Assembly (NCBI GenBank): GCA_031269415.1
Contig: JAISZF010000078.1
Coordinates: 1-8,550, forward strand
From: Clostridiales bacterium
GTDB lineage: Bacteria > Bacillota > Clostridia > Lachnospirales > WQUN01
Length of the DNA: 8,550 bases
Direction of reading: 5' to 3'
The translations under genes were made by a program, and so were the position numbers. The notes below the pieces were generated by a model. It saw only the letters and a program-made list of their open reading frames with translations. It was not told where the DNA came from and made no database searches. Of the stretch, positions 1 through 6,118 are shown piece by piece; positions within the stretch are counted from its first letter, which is position 1, and the number at the start of each line of letters is the position of its first letter.

Positions 1-2774
1 CCGGCCAGCCGATACCGTATAAAGTTACGGTTAGTAACACAGGCAACCGACCGCTCACAAACCTATGGTTGATGGACGATAAGCTCGCGATCGCGCTGAG
101 CGAGAGCGATGACAGCATAAGCATCGACGAGACCTACGGTATAACGGTTGAACCTCCGGGTATAGAATTTACAGTGGATCGATCAACGGGCGACATAACG
201 TTCAACGGTTTAGCCTTAAATGTGGGCGATTTATTCACTGTTCGTTACCGGCTGATTTACGGCGCGAGATATAACGGTGAGCATGTTACGAATACCGTTA
301 CGGTAACAGCGGAGAATGATCCGGAAATTGACGGCGACGATGTGACCGGGGACGACGACGATACTGTAGAATTCGGCGATGTATATGTCCCTCCGGGAGT
401 TATAATAAAGAATGTTCGTGAGCATTTAGAAGGTGAGGGTTCGGACGATACAGTGCCGGATGAGGGTAAACTGTCAAACGCTTCCTTCACGTTTGAGGTT
501 ACCGCAAACGATGAGGGCGGCGAGCGGATTTGGTATAAAGAGTATACCCTGCCATGGGAAGACGGAGATATGTCTGAGACCATCGAAGGTATCCTGTCAG
601 ACTTCATTGAAGAGAACCCGAACTTCACCGGCGATTTAGTATTCTCCGTTATAGAGAGGCAGCCTGATGATATAGCTTTATCGGGCGTCAGCGAATCAGG
701 GGATACTTCCTGGGCATATTCGCGAAAATGGGATCCCGTGTTCGATGCGCAGACCTTCACATATTATCACGGCGTGCCTGAACCTGACCAGGATCTAAGC
801 GTAACGTTCGACAATGTATACAGAGACGAATATTACGAGCTGAAGATTGAGAAAACCCACGTTGAAACGAACGGAAACGAGACGCCCGATTCACTGGATT
901 ACACCGTTGTGGTCAGTAATAACGGCGAAAACACCATAAAGGGTCTCATAATAAACGACGGCGCGTTTGTCGATCCGTTGTTAGAGGAAACGCGCGAAGT
1001 TACGGTCACTCATACGCATAGCGGCACGGCGGCATTGCTCGAGGGGGTTCTTCCTGACGAAAACGGCGGCATTGCGCTTCCTGAGATAGTCTTTGCGCCC
1101 GGCGATACCGTTATCGTTACATATACAGTAGCGTTCGGCGATTACTGGATCGCGCATGAAGACTATACAAACAAAGTGACCGCTGTTGTACCCCCAGATC
1201 CAACGCCGGGCGAACCCGAAAAACCGGACATTCCGGAAGTCAGCACCAATGACGACACGCAATACGCGCAAACAGCTCTGAAACTCAGGAAGAACGTTAT
1301 GTCAGTGGATGGCGCTCAGTTTGAAGGCGAAAAGACATTCAATTTCGACATAATAACGGACGACGGCGTCCTTACGTCCGGCGGTTCCCTGACATTCAAC
1401 GCCGACGGCACTAAAGAAGACACAATCGACGTGCCCATGAATTTTACTGGCCAGATAACAGTCGTCGAACAGATTCCCGGTGAAAATCCTGAACACACTA
1501 AAGAAACCGGGGACGGGTGGGCGAAGATAAAAACGTGGTTCTACGATGCCATTCAGTATATCTTCCGGTTCGTAACCGGCAAACTAGTGTCGAAAGAGAC
1601 CCTAAACGGCGTGGATGAAGCGCCCACAGAGCTTGACGCCGCCGAATTCACCAACATGTACAGCGAGAAGCTTTTCGCTGTGGAGTTGGTAAAGGATCGC
1701 GAGGGTGAAGGCGGAGTAATTATTGACGAACCGGTTACCTATACGGTAGTGATTACTAACAAGGGCACCGAAACCATGGACAACATGCGTATATACGACG
1801 ATATATTCACAGCGGACGCCGGAGTGGGCAAGAACGCCGGTACGCCGCCATACTGGGAAAAGATCGGCGACGACTATACCTCGCGCGGCGGGATAATGGT
1901 TATTAATCCGGATACATCCGAGGTGTTTCTGTCCGCGGGCGGTTTAACGGTGGAGACCGACGACGCTTCCCTGAAATTTGAGGGACCGGACGATGACGGA
2001 GTTATTACCGTAATCGGCATCAGCCTCGAACCCGGCAAAACGGTGACAATGTCTTACACCATTACATTCGGTGAGGCCGCCTTGGGTCATTCATACATCA
2101 ATCATGCTTGGGCCAGTTCGTCATATGACGACCCGACGCGCGAACCCGACGACCCGCCTTCGGAGGTAACGGACGACGACGAAAAAGATGTTGAGATACC
2201 GACGCCGCCGGTTCCGCCAGATCCGCCAGATCCGCCGGTTCCGCCAGATCCGCCAGATCCGCCAGATCCGCCGGATCCGCCGGTTCCACCAGATCCGCCG
2301 GTTCCACCAGATCCAACAAACACGGCAACGCCGACACCGACAAACACAGCGACACCAACACCGATAAACACAGCGACACCAACACCGACAAACACGCGGA
2401 CGCCGTCAGTTCCCAGCCGGCCGCAAGCGCCGCCGGCGGGGCCGCCGAGTGGCAACGTCGTCCAGACGTTAACACCGACCCTGTCGCCGACCTACACGCC
2501 TTCACCTTCGGCGACACCGTCGCCCGCGCCGTCAGTAACCCCGGCGCCAACGGTTACGGTTACGCCGGCTGTGCCTGAAGAGGTACCGATCGATCCGGAT
2601 GCTCCCCCGGAAGGACCGCCGAATCCGCCGCCTAAGGAAAATCCGAAAACGGGGGATAACAGCGGCACAGGTGTAAAAACCTTAGCGATCGCGTTTGCCG
2701 GGCTCGCGGCTCTGGTACTGATGGTGGATTTAAGTCAAAAAACGGTAAAGACGAAGAGAACTCGACGCAAGTAA
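1..2774 (+). CDS. Sortase-anchored modular surface protein, DUF11-like and pilin-like isopeptide domains (5' partial)
   Basis: The frame is open from the left edge (first full codon at 3) to TAA at 2772-2774, giving 923 visible residues; the true start and signal peptide lie outside. A TTG at 69 could be read as a start, but the 22 codons before it (YKVTVSNTGNRPLTNLW) are a typical DUF11 strand, so the gene is truncated by the window. Visible order: a DUF11-like repeat (nt 3-320), a pilin-like domain (about 399-821), DUF11-like (837-1193), a second pilin-like domain (1275-1661), DUF11-like (1674-2126), a Pro/Asp and Pro/Thr stalk (2199-2640), the sorting motif NPKTGD (2640-2657), a hydrophobic helix (about 2673-2726) and a basic tail ending KTKRTRRK. 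I see no cysteine in it, and it is rich in Asp and Glu, as expected for an exported wall protein. By analogy with such proteins, sortase would cut between Thr and Gly and link it to peptidoglycan. An adhesin, stalk or S-layer-like role is inferred; the ligand is unknown. Confidence 0.9.
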   Translation, partial: GQPIPYKVTVSNTGNRPLTNLWLMDDKLAIALSESDDSISIDETYGITVEPPGIEFTVDRSTGDITFNGLALNVGDLFTVRYRLIYGARYNGEHVTNTVTVTAENDPEIDGDDVTGDDDDTVEFGDVYVPPGVIIKNVREHLEGEGSDDTVPDEGKLSNASFTFEVTANDEGGERIWYKEYTLPWEDGDMSETIEGILSDFIEENPNFTGDLVFSVIERQPDDIALSGVSESGDTSWAYSRKWDPVFDAQTFTYYHGVPEPDQDLSVTFDNVYRDEYYELKIEKTHVETNGNETPDSLDYTVVVSNNGENTIKGLIINDGAFVDPLLEETREVTVTHTHSGTAALLEGVLPDENGGIALPEIVFAPGDTVIVTYTVAFGDYWIAHEDYTNKVTAVVPPDPTPGEPEKPDIPEVSTNDDTQYAQTALKLRKNVMSVDGAQFEGEKTFNFDIITDDGVLTSGGSLTFNADGTKEDTIDVPMNFTGQITVVEQIPGENPEHTKETGDGWAKIKTWFYDAIQYIFRFVTGKLVSKETLNGVDEAPTELDAAEFTNMYSEKLFAVELVKDREGEGGVIIDEPVTYTVVITNKGTETMDNMRIYDDIFTADAGVGKNAGTPPYWEKIGDDYTSRGGIMVINPDTSEVFLSAGGLTVETDDASLKFEGPDDDGVITVIGISLEPGKTVTMSYTITFGEAALGHSYINHAWASSSYDDPTREPDDPPSEVTDDDEKDVEIPTPPVPPDPPDPPVPPDPPDPPDPPDPPVPPDPPVPPDPTNTATPTPTNTATPTPINTATPTPTNTRTPSVPSRPQAPPAGPPSGNVVQTLTPTLSPTYTPSPSATPSPAPSVTPAPTVTVTPAVPEEVPIDPDAPPEGPPNPPPKENPKTGDNSGTGVKTLAIAFAGLAALVLMVDLSQKTVKTKRTRRK
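2199..2315 (+). repeat. Proline-rich stalk repeat (PPD/PPV units)
   Basis: Tandem 9-base units of the type ccagatccg or ccggttccg encode repeated PPD and PPV triplets, about twelve in a row. In the protein this forms an extended polyproline-like stalk between the last DUF11-like domain and the wall anchor. The near-identical units make the tract prone to length change by slippage. Antisense frames stay open across it and give false Gly/Ala/Leu-rich ORFs on the minus strand. Confidence 0.85.
2316..2399 (+). repeat. Threonine/proline 24-base tandem repeat (TNTATPTP units)
   Basis: About three and a half copies of a 24-base unit encode TNTATPTP, TNTATPTP (one copy with I for T, TPINTATP) and a final TNTRTP. 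The stretch continues the wall-spanning stalk and is followed by less regular Thr/Pro/Ser-rich sequence to about 2570. Such Thr-rich stalks are often glycosylated in other surface proteins; that is not shown here. Confidence 0.8.
2640..2771 (+). other. C-terminal sortase sorting signal (NPKTGD, membrane helix, basic tail)
   Basis: NPKTGDNSG is followed by a hydrophobic stretch (about 2673-2726, LAIAFAGLAALVLMV core) and a tail with eight Lys or Arg among its last eleven residues. This is the three-part layout of LPXTG-class cell-wall sorting signals. The NPxTG variant is seen in Clostridia and relatives. No sortase gene is in the window. Confidence 0.88.
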
Positions 2775-2823
2775 CGCCCAATCAAAAATCGCTGAACAAG
2801 TTGTTCAGCGATTTTTTGGCGTT
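2773..2823. terminator. Bidirectional Rho-independent terminator between convergent genes
   Basis: Positions 2784-2799 and 2801-2816 are perfect reverse complements (AAAAATCGCTGAACAA / TTGTTCAGCGATTTTT), flanked by an outer pair aacgcc (2773-2778) and ggcgtt (2818-2823). There is a T-run on the right for the + strand and an A-run on the left that acts as a T-run for the - strand. It therefore can stop both the surface-protein transcript and the recombinase transcript. The outer arm begins inside the TAA of the surface gene, and the recombinase stop codon lies inside the right arm. Confidence 0.92.
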
Positions 2824-3893
2824 CCGTCAGGGTCGGGCGGCTCGCGCAGCTTAACGAACTTAGCGGCGTCCTTCCTGCGGTTTTCATCCATTTCGGTGTA
2901 GTGCTTCCGCGTGGTGTTCACATCCGCGTGCCCCAGCACGTCGGCGACAAGATAGATGTCGCCTGTTTCGCGGTACAGTTGCGTGCCGTATGTACTGCGC
3001 AGCTTATGCGGCGAGATCTTTTTCAGCGTTGTGACCAGCCGCGCGTACTTCTTTACGAGCTTTTCAACCGCACGCACGCTGATGCGCCTGTTCTGCATTG
3101 ATAAAAATAAAGCGTCATTATCCTCGGCGTCCGCCGCCTGTATCTCGTTCCGGTGCGGGAGATACCCCTTCAACGCTTCCTCTATCTCCGATCCGAAATA
3201 CAAAATAGACTCGCTTCCACCCTTGCGCGTGATCTTAACCGCGTTCAGATCAAAATCTATATGCCCTCTGTCGATCCCCACGCATTCGGACACGCGCGTA
3301 CCCGTGCCCAGCAACAGCGAAATTATCGCCAGATCGCGGGATTTTGTGTATTTATGATATTTCTTCTGACGATCCGTCAAATGCTCGCCGGATTCCACTT
3401 CGTCCAGCAGTTTGGCAATCTCGTTTATCTCCAGCCGTATGATGTTTTTAGCGTGCCTCTTAGGAAAATCCACCAGCACCGCGGGGTTGGAATTGATGAG
3501 GCGTTTCTTGAAGAAGTAAGCGAACATGGTACGCACCGCCGCGAGCTTGCGCGACTTGCCGTTTTCGTCATTTTGTAAGATTAGTGTCTTCGTGTCGTCA
3601 TTACGCACATAATAGTCGAGGTATTCCATGAACGCCTCTATGTGATCCGACGTGATCGCGTTCAGGTCGCTTATTTCCATATCACTTATCTCTTTGTCTC
3701 CGAATTCGGCGTATTCCTCAATTAAGAACTGAAAGAAGATACGCAGATCATACGCGTAGCCGATACGGGTTAAAACGGATGTGACGTCTGAGACGCCTCT
3801 GAAAAAATCGGTCATAAAGAATGGCAGCCCTCGCATACGCTCACGGAGCTTCAGAGTGGTTCTGTTCTTAACTTGTTCATGGTATTCAGGCAT
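2805..3893 (-). CDS. Tyrosine-type site-specific recombinase (XerC/D/S-like)
   Basis: A 362-residue protein that would cut and rejoin DNA through a covalent 3'-phosphotyrosine link. All expected catalytic residues are visible: Arg200 in GTGTRVSE, Lys214 in TRKGG, His286 and Arg289 in SPHKLR, His312 in VLGHAD, and the nucleophile Tyr322 in RKHYTE. Residues about 35-130 form the N-terminal SAM-like core-binding domain (DLRIFFQFLIEE, LAAVRTMFAYFFKKRLINSNP). The ATG has a good ribosome site, GAAAGGA at 3901-3907, seven bases upstream. From memory, close relatives with SVRAVE..VKKYAR and ETGDIYLVADVLGH are common as single chromosomal genes in Clostridia, so a housekeeping or dimer-resolution role is as likely as a mobile-element integrase. 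No excisionase, relaxase or phage gene is beside it. The C-terminus (GTPKNR) is encoded by the terminator stem. Confidence 0.93.
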   Translation of the reverse strand: MPEYHEQVKNRTTLKLRERMRGLPFFMTDFFRGVSDVTSVLTRIGYAYDLRIFFQFLIEEYAEFGDKEISDMEISDLNAITSDHIEAFMEYLDYYVRNDDTKTLILQNDENGKSRKLAAVRTMFAYFFKKRLINSNPAVLVDFPKRHAKNIIRLEINEIAKLLDEVESGEHLTDRQKKYHKYTKSRDLAIISLLLGTGTRVSECVGIDRGHIDFDLNAVKITRKGGSESILYFGSEIEEALKGYLPHRNEIQAADAEDNDALFLSMQNRRISVRAVEKLVKKYARLVTTLKKISPHKLRSTYGTQLYRETGDIYLVADVLGHADVNTTRKHYTEMDENRRKDAAKFVKLREPPDPDGTPKNR

Positions 3894-3910
3894 AAATGAG
3901 TCCTTTCATG

Positions 3911-3944
3911 TCAAATGGGCCTTTCAAAATTTTGGATCATTTGA
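3911..3944. promoter_or_regulatory. Imperfect inverted repeat upstream of the recombinase gene
   Basis: The left arm tcaaatgggcc (3911-3921) pairs with ggatcatttga (3934-3944): seven perfect pairs, one G-T, one mismatch, then two more pairs. The centre contains a smaller palindrome, caaaattttg (3925-3934). It lies between the recombinase ribosome site and the divergent -10 boxes, so it could be an operator or a recombinase binding/crossover site. Function is inferred only. Confidence 0.5.
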
Positions 3945-3950
3945 TATAAT
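3922..3950 (+). promoter_or_regulatory. Extended -10 promoter candidate for the glutamate synthase-like gene
   Basis: TGaTATAAT at 3942-3950 is a perfect extended -10 element. A weak -35 (TTTCAA, 3922-3927) lies 17 bases upstream. Transcription would start near 3957 and leave a leader of about 140 bases before ATG 4099. A second consensus TATAAT lies at 3981-3986 but has no good -35. Confidence 0.55.
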
Positions 3951-3976
3951 ACGGTTGGCGGCGGGCGTATTGTCAC
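3946..3976 (-). promoter_or_regulatory. Promoter candidate for the recombinase gene
   Basis: On the minus strand, GTGACA (3971-3976, five of six to TTGACA) is followed after 19 bases by TATTAT (3946-3951). Its -10 box overlaps the -10 box of the divergent + strand promoter at 3945-3950, so both promoters could compete for RNA polymerase. The predicted start falls inside the dyad at 3911-3944. The 19-base spacer makes this a moderate match. Confidence 0.35.
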
Positions 3977-4024
3977 CAATTATAATGATAAGCAATAACG
4001 CGCCTATTTACAAGGCATTTTCAA

Positions 4025-4058
4025 TGTCATTTTGTGACACGGCCGGAATTGAACCGGC
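4025..4058 (-). other. tRNA 3'-end-like segment (T-arm plus possible acceptor strand)
   Basis: Read on the minus strand, GCCGG-TTCAATT-CCGGC (4042-4058) is a perfect 5-bp stem with a 7-base loop and fits the tRNA T-arm consensus GGTTCRANNCC. It is followed by CGTGTCAC, where an acceptor strand and discriminator would lie. No matching 5' acceptor (TGACACG), D-arm or anticodon arm is found on the other side, so this is not a complete tRNA. It could be a leftover attachment-site core or simply a leader hairpin of the downstream gene. The region also contains the dyad TGTCA/TGACA (4025-4029 and 4035-4039). Confidence 0.3.
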
Positions 4059-4065
4059 TCTCGCC

Positions 4066-4076
4066 GATAGTCTATC
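4066..4076. promoter_or_regulatory. Perfect 11-base dyad GATAGTCTATC in the leader
   Basis: GATAG-T-CTATC is a perfect palindrome about 22 bases before the start codon and just upstream of the GGAGG ribosome site (4087-4091). Its place suggests a possible operator or a small leader structure. There is no direct evidence of a binding protein. Confidence 0.25.
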
Positions 4077-4098
4077 CTAAATAAGCGGAGGCGGATGT

Positions 4099-5742
4099 AT
4101 GATTTCTTACCAAAAGAGCAATGACGTTCTTAACACCGTAAACAGAGGCAACCCCGCGGAGTCGGGGCTGTGTACGCTGTGCCGGTCGGACTGCCGGGGA
4201 AGATGTGAAACGTGGATGTCTTCCATGAAAGGCCGCAAACTCCTTTATCCGAGAGATTTCGGATGCGTCACGGCCGGCAGTTCCAACACCAATCACATCG
4301 GCGTGTGCTACAATAACCTGCGCGTTCAGGGCTATAATTACGGCGCGAACGGGTTACAGGGCGGGCTGACTAATCAGGCCGGCGACTGTATCTTCCCCAA
4401 TGTTTCCCTTGAGACTTCGTTCGGCAAGGCGGAGAAAACCAAGACGCGCGTGCCGATAATGACAGGAGCCTTGGGCTCAACCTTCATAGCGGCGAAATAT
4501 TGGGAGTCTTTTGCCGTTGGCGCGGCTATAGTGGGTTTTCCGATTGTCATCGGCGAGAATGTGGTCGGGGTGGACAAGTACTCCGTCCTGGAAAACGGCC
4601 GAATAAAATCGGCTCCGGAACTGGAGCGCCGCATAGACGTGTATCTGCGCTATTATGACGGCTACGGCGCGATTATCGTTCAAATGAACGTGGAAGACAC
4701 GCGCAACGGCGTGGCCGAGTATATCATCGAGAAATACGGCGATAAGGTAATCCTGGAACTCAAATGGGGGCAGGGCGCGAAGGATATCGGCGGCGAGATT
4801 CAAGTGACCAGTCTGGACTACGCGCTCTTCTTAAAAGAGCGCGGCTATATCGTAGACCCCGACCCGACGAAGCCGGAGGTTCAGGAAGCGTTCAAAAACG
4901 GGGCGATCCAGTCTTTCGCGCGCCATAGCCGCTTAGGATACACCAACTATAATAATTACGAAGAGGTGCGCAAGGATTTCCTGGACGCTGTGGCCTACCT
5001 GCGTAAACTCGGATACAAACGCGTTACGCTGAAAACCGGCAGCTACGGAATGGAAGCCCTCGCGATGTCCATTAAGTTTGCCACGGAAGCCAAACTGGAT
5101 CTGCTGACGGTTGACGGCTCAGGCGGCGGCACCGGCATGAGTCCATGGAACATGATGGAAGCTTGGGGCGTTCCGTCCATAAACCTGCACGCCAAGGCGT
5201 ATGAATACGCGAAAATTCTGGGCGAGAACGGGGCGGATGTCGTCGACATGGCGTTCGCGGGCGGATTCGCGCGTGAGGATCATATATTTAAGGCTCTGGC
5301 GCTGGGCGCTCCGTATACCAAACTGGTATGTATGGGCCGCGCGCTGATGATACCGGGCTTCTTGGGCGCTAATATTGAGGGCGCGCTCTATGCGGACAGA
5401 CGCGAGCGCCTGAACGGCAACTGGGAGAGTTTGACCAAAGCCTTCGCGGATGAATTCGGGACGGAGCCGCAGGAGATCTTCGCCGGGTACTTCGATGTGA
5501 AGAATAAAATAGGCGCGGATGAGATGAGGAATATCCCGCTGGGCGCGGTGGCCGTATGGACGCTGGCGGACAAGCTTTCAGCCGGAGTGCAGCAGCTAAT
5601 GGCCGGGGCGCGTAAGTTCAGCCTGAGTGAACTGAGCCGCGACGATCTGTTTGCCGCTAACCGTGAAACCGCTAAGGAAACGGGTATTCCGTATATTACG
5701 GAAGTCGGCGACGAGATCGCTAAGAAGATTTTGAGTTTGTAG
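4099..5742 (+). CDS. FMN-binding glutamate synthase family protein
   Basis: A 547-residue cytosolic protein with the FMN-binding central domain of glutamate synthase (Glu_synthase, TIM-barrel fold). Visible signatures are PIMTGALGS (119-127), LKWGQGAKDIGGE (221-233), LTVDGSGGGTGMSP (336-349) and the flavin-phosphate-type region MAFAGGFAREDHIFKALALGA (384-404). It has no glutaminase (Ntn) domain and no C-terminal beta-helix of full GltB, and there is no GltD-like reductase nearby. At the N-terminus is CTLCRSDCRGRC (Cys25, 28, 32, 36), a CxxCx3Cx3C pattern that could bind an iron-sulfur cluster or metal. The three cysteines that hold the 3Fe-4S cluster in GltB after the FMN site are absent; this region reads VCMGRALMIPGFLGAN. 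From memory, this layout is a known clostridial subfamily whose reaction is not settled, so glutamate formation should not be assumed. The ATG has GGAGG (4087-4091) seven bases upstream and a stop codon closes the frame at 4078. Confidence 0.9.
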   Translation: MISYQKSNDVLNTVNRGNPAESGLCTLCRSDCRGRCETWMSSMKGRKLLYPRDFGCVTAGSSNTNHIGVCYNNLRVQGYNYGANGLQGGLTNQAGDCIFPNVSLETSFGKAEKTKTRVPIMTGALGSTFIAAKYWESFAVGAAIVGFPIVIGENVVGVDKYSVLENGRIKSAPELERRIDVYLRYYDGYGAIIVQMNVEDTRNGVAEYIIEKYGDKVILELKWGQGAKDIGGEIQVTSLDYALFLKERGYIVDPDPTKPEVQEAFKNGAIQSFARHSRLGYTNYNNYEEVRKDFLDAVAYLRKLGYKRVTLKTGSYGMEALAMSIKFATEAKLDLLTVDGSGGGTGMSPWNMMEAWGVPSINLHAKAYEYAKILGENGADVVDMAFAGGFAREDHIFKALALGAPYTKLVCMGRALMIPGFLGANIEGALYADRRERLNGNWESLTKAFADEFGTEPQEIFAGYFDVKNKIGADEMRNIPLGAVAVWTLADKLSAGVQQLMAGARKFSLSELSRDDLFAANRETAKETGIPYITEVGDEIAKKILSL

Positions 5743-5746
5743 AGGG

Positions 5747-5778
5747 AAAAGGGATACCGCGACTGCGGCATCCCTTTT
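5747..5778. terminator. Rho-independent terminator after the glutamate synthase-like gene
   Basis: aaaagggat (5747-5755) pairs with atccctttt (5770-5778). One A-C mismatch follows, then a 4-bp CCGC/GCGG inner stem and a GACT loop. It starts four bases after the TAG stop. The A and T runs on the two sides let it work in both directions, which also fits as the end of the minus-strand remnant at 5785-5949. Confidence 0.85.
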
Positions 5779-5784
5779 CATACA

Positions 5785-5949
5785 CTACAGACCTTGCTGT
5801 TTAATCAAATCAAGAGACAAGTTCAATTCCCGCGCGATCGCTTCGTCTGACATTTTTGCGGCTTTAAGCGCGCGTATGGTAATTTGCCGCAACAGTTCCA
5901 AAATTGTGTCTGCCGTACCTGAAGCTCGCAATGGCCTATGTAGTTGTCT
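5785..5949 (-). pseudogene. Short C-terminal coding remnant, possibly of an Rpn/PD-(D/E)XK or HTH-type protein
   Basis: The minus strand has 54 sense codons between TAA (5950-5952) and TAG (5785-5787). The peptide contains ILELLRQITIRAL and MSDEAIARELNLSLDLIK. This is a two-helix pattern with alternating hydrophobic residues, like the C-terminal tail (helix, 's.eeIa..lgls.eeI') of Rpn/PD-(D/E)XK transposase-family proteins or a helix-turn-helix end. There is no ATG and no ribosome site; only a TTG at 5929-5931 could start it. I found no continuing homologous frame upstream, so it looks like the leftover end of a deleted gene. Family assignment is tentative. Confidence 0.4.
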
Positions 5950-5985
5950 TTACTCGTGGCAGCAATATCTTAAATGATCAACCAT

Positions 5986-6021
5986 TTGACATAAAGCCGA
6001 AATAGCGTTAATCTGTATAAT
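5986..6021 (+). promoter_or_regulatory. Promoter candidate for the downstream two-gene operon
   Basis: A perfect TTGACA (5986-5991) and a perfect TATAAT (6016-6021) are present, but 24 bases separate them, which is too long for a normal housekeeping promoter. A 17-base spacing places the weaker TAATCT (6009-6014) as -10. Either one box is used with a poor partner, or an activator compensates. A short dyad, aaatg/cattt (5972-5976 and 5983-5987), overlaps the -35. Confidence 0.45.
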
Positions 6022-6118
6022 GAAAATTCTGTCCGGAAGCGGAAATAAACGGAATAGGATGGAAGATTCCGCGCTTTGCGGCGCGGACAATAACCTGCCA
6101 TAAAGGGGCCATTTTGTA
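6022..6118 (+). promoter_or_regulatory. Structured leader upstream of the small membrane ORF
   Basis: This leader has GGAA at 6041, 6051 and 6061 (spaced ten bases apart, with another at 6035). It has a GC-rich hairpin, tccgcgc/gcgcgga (6068-6074 and 6081-6087), without a T-run. It also has a possible 14-codon ORF, MEDSALCGADNNLP (6059-6103), that overlaps the hairpin. AAAGGGG (6102-6107) is the likely ribosome site for ATG 6119, although 11 bases of spacing is long. The leader might control the operon, but the sequence does not match a riboswitch class I recognise. Confidence 0.3.

Noticed and set aside
2098..2550. Long minus-strand ORFs of 150 and 117 codons opposite the proline-rich stalk
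   Set aside because: They are low-complexity Gly/Ala/Leu/Asp repeats that mirror the + strand tandem repeats, and the + strand protein has clear domains and a sorting signal.
3781..4080. 99-codon + strand ORF ending in the intergenic region
   Set aside because: Its first part is antisense to the recombinase and its end (AGIEPALADS) is the typical false peptide made by tRNA-like sequence read backward.
4030..4110. Complete tRNA gene on the minus strand
   Set aside because: Only the T-arm fits. No D-arm, anticodon arm or matching 5' acceptor strand can be folded from 4059-4110.
2805..5742. Idea that recombinase and neighbours form a mobile element or invertible switch
   Set aside because: No excisionase, transfer or phage genes and no long inverted or direct repeats are seen, and the recombinase looks like a common chromosomal clostridial type. 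The surface gene promoter is outside the window, so inversion cannot be judged.
4045..5830. 10-base inverted pair GGAATTGAAC (4045-4054) and GTTCAATTCC (5821-5830) around the glutamate synthase-like gene
   Set aside because: Ten-base matches are expected many times by chance in 8.5 kb; the flanks do not extend the match, so it is not evidence of a mobile unit.
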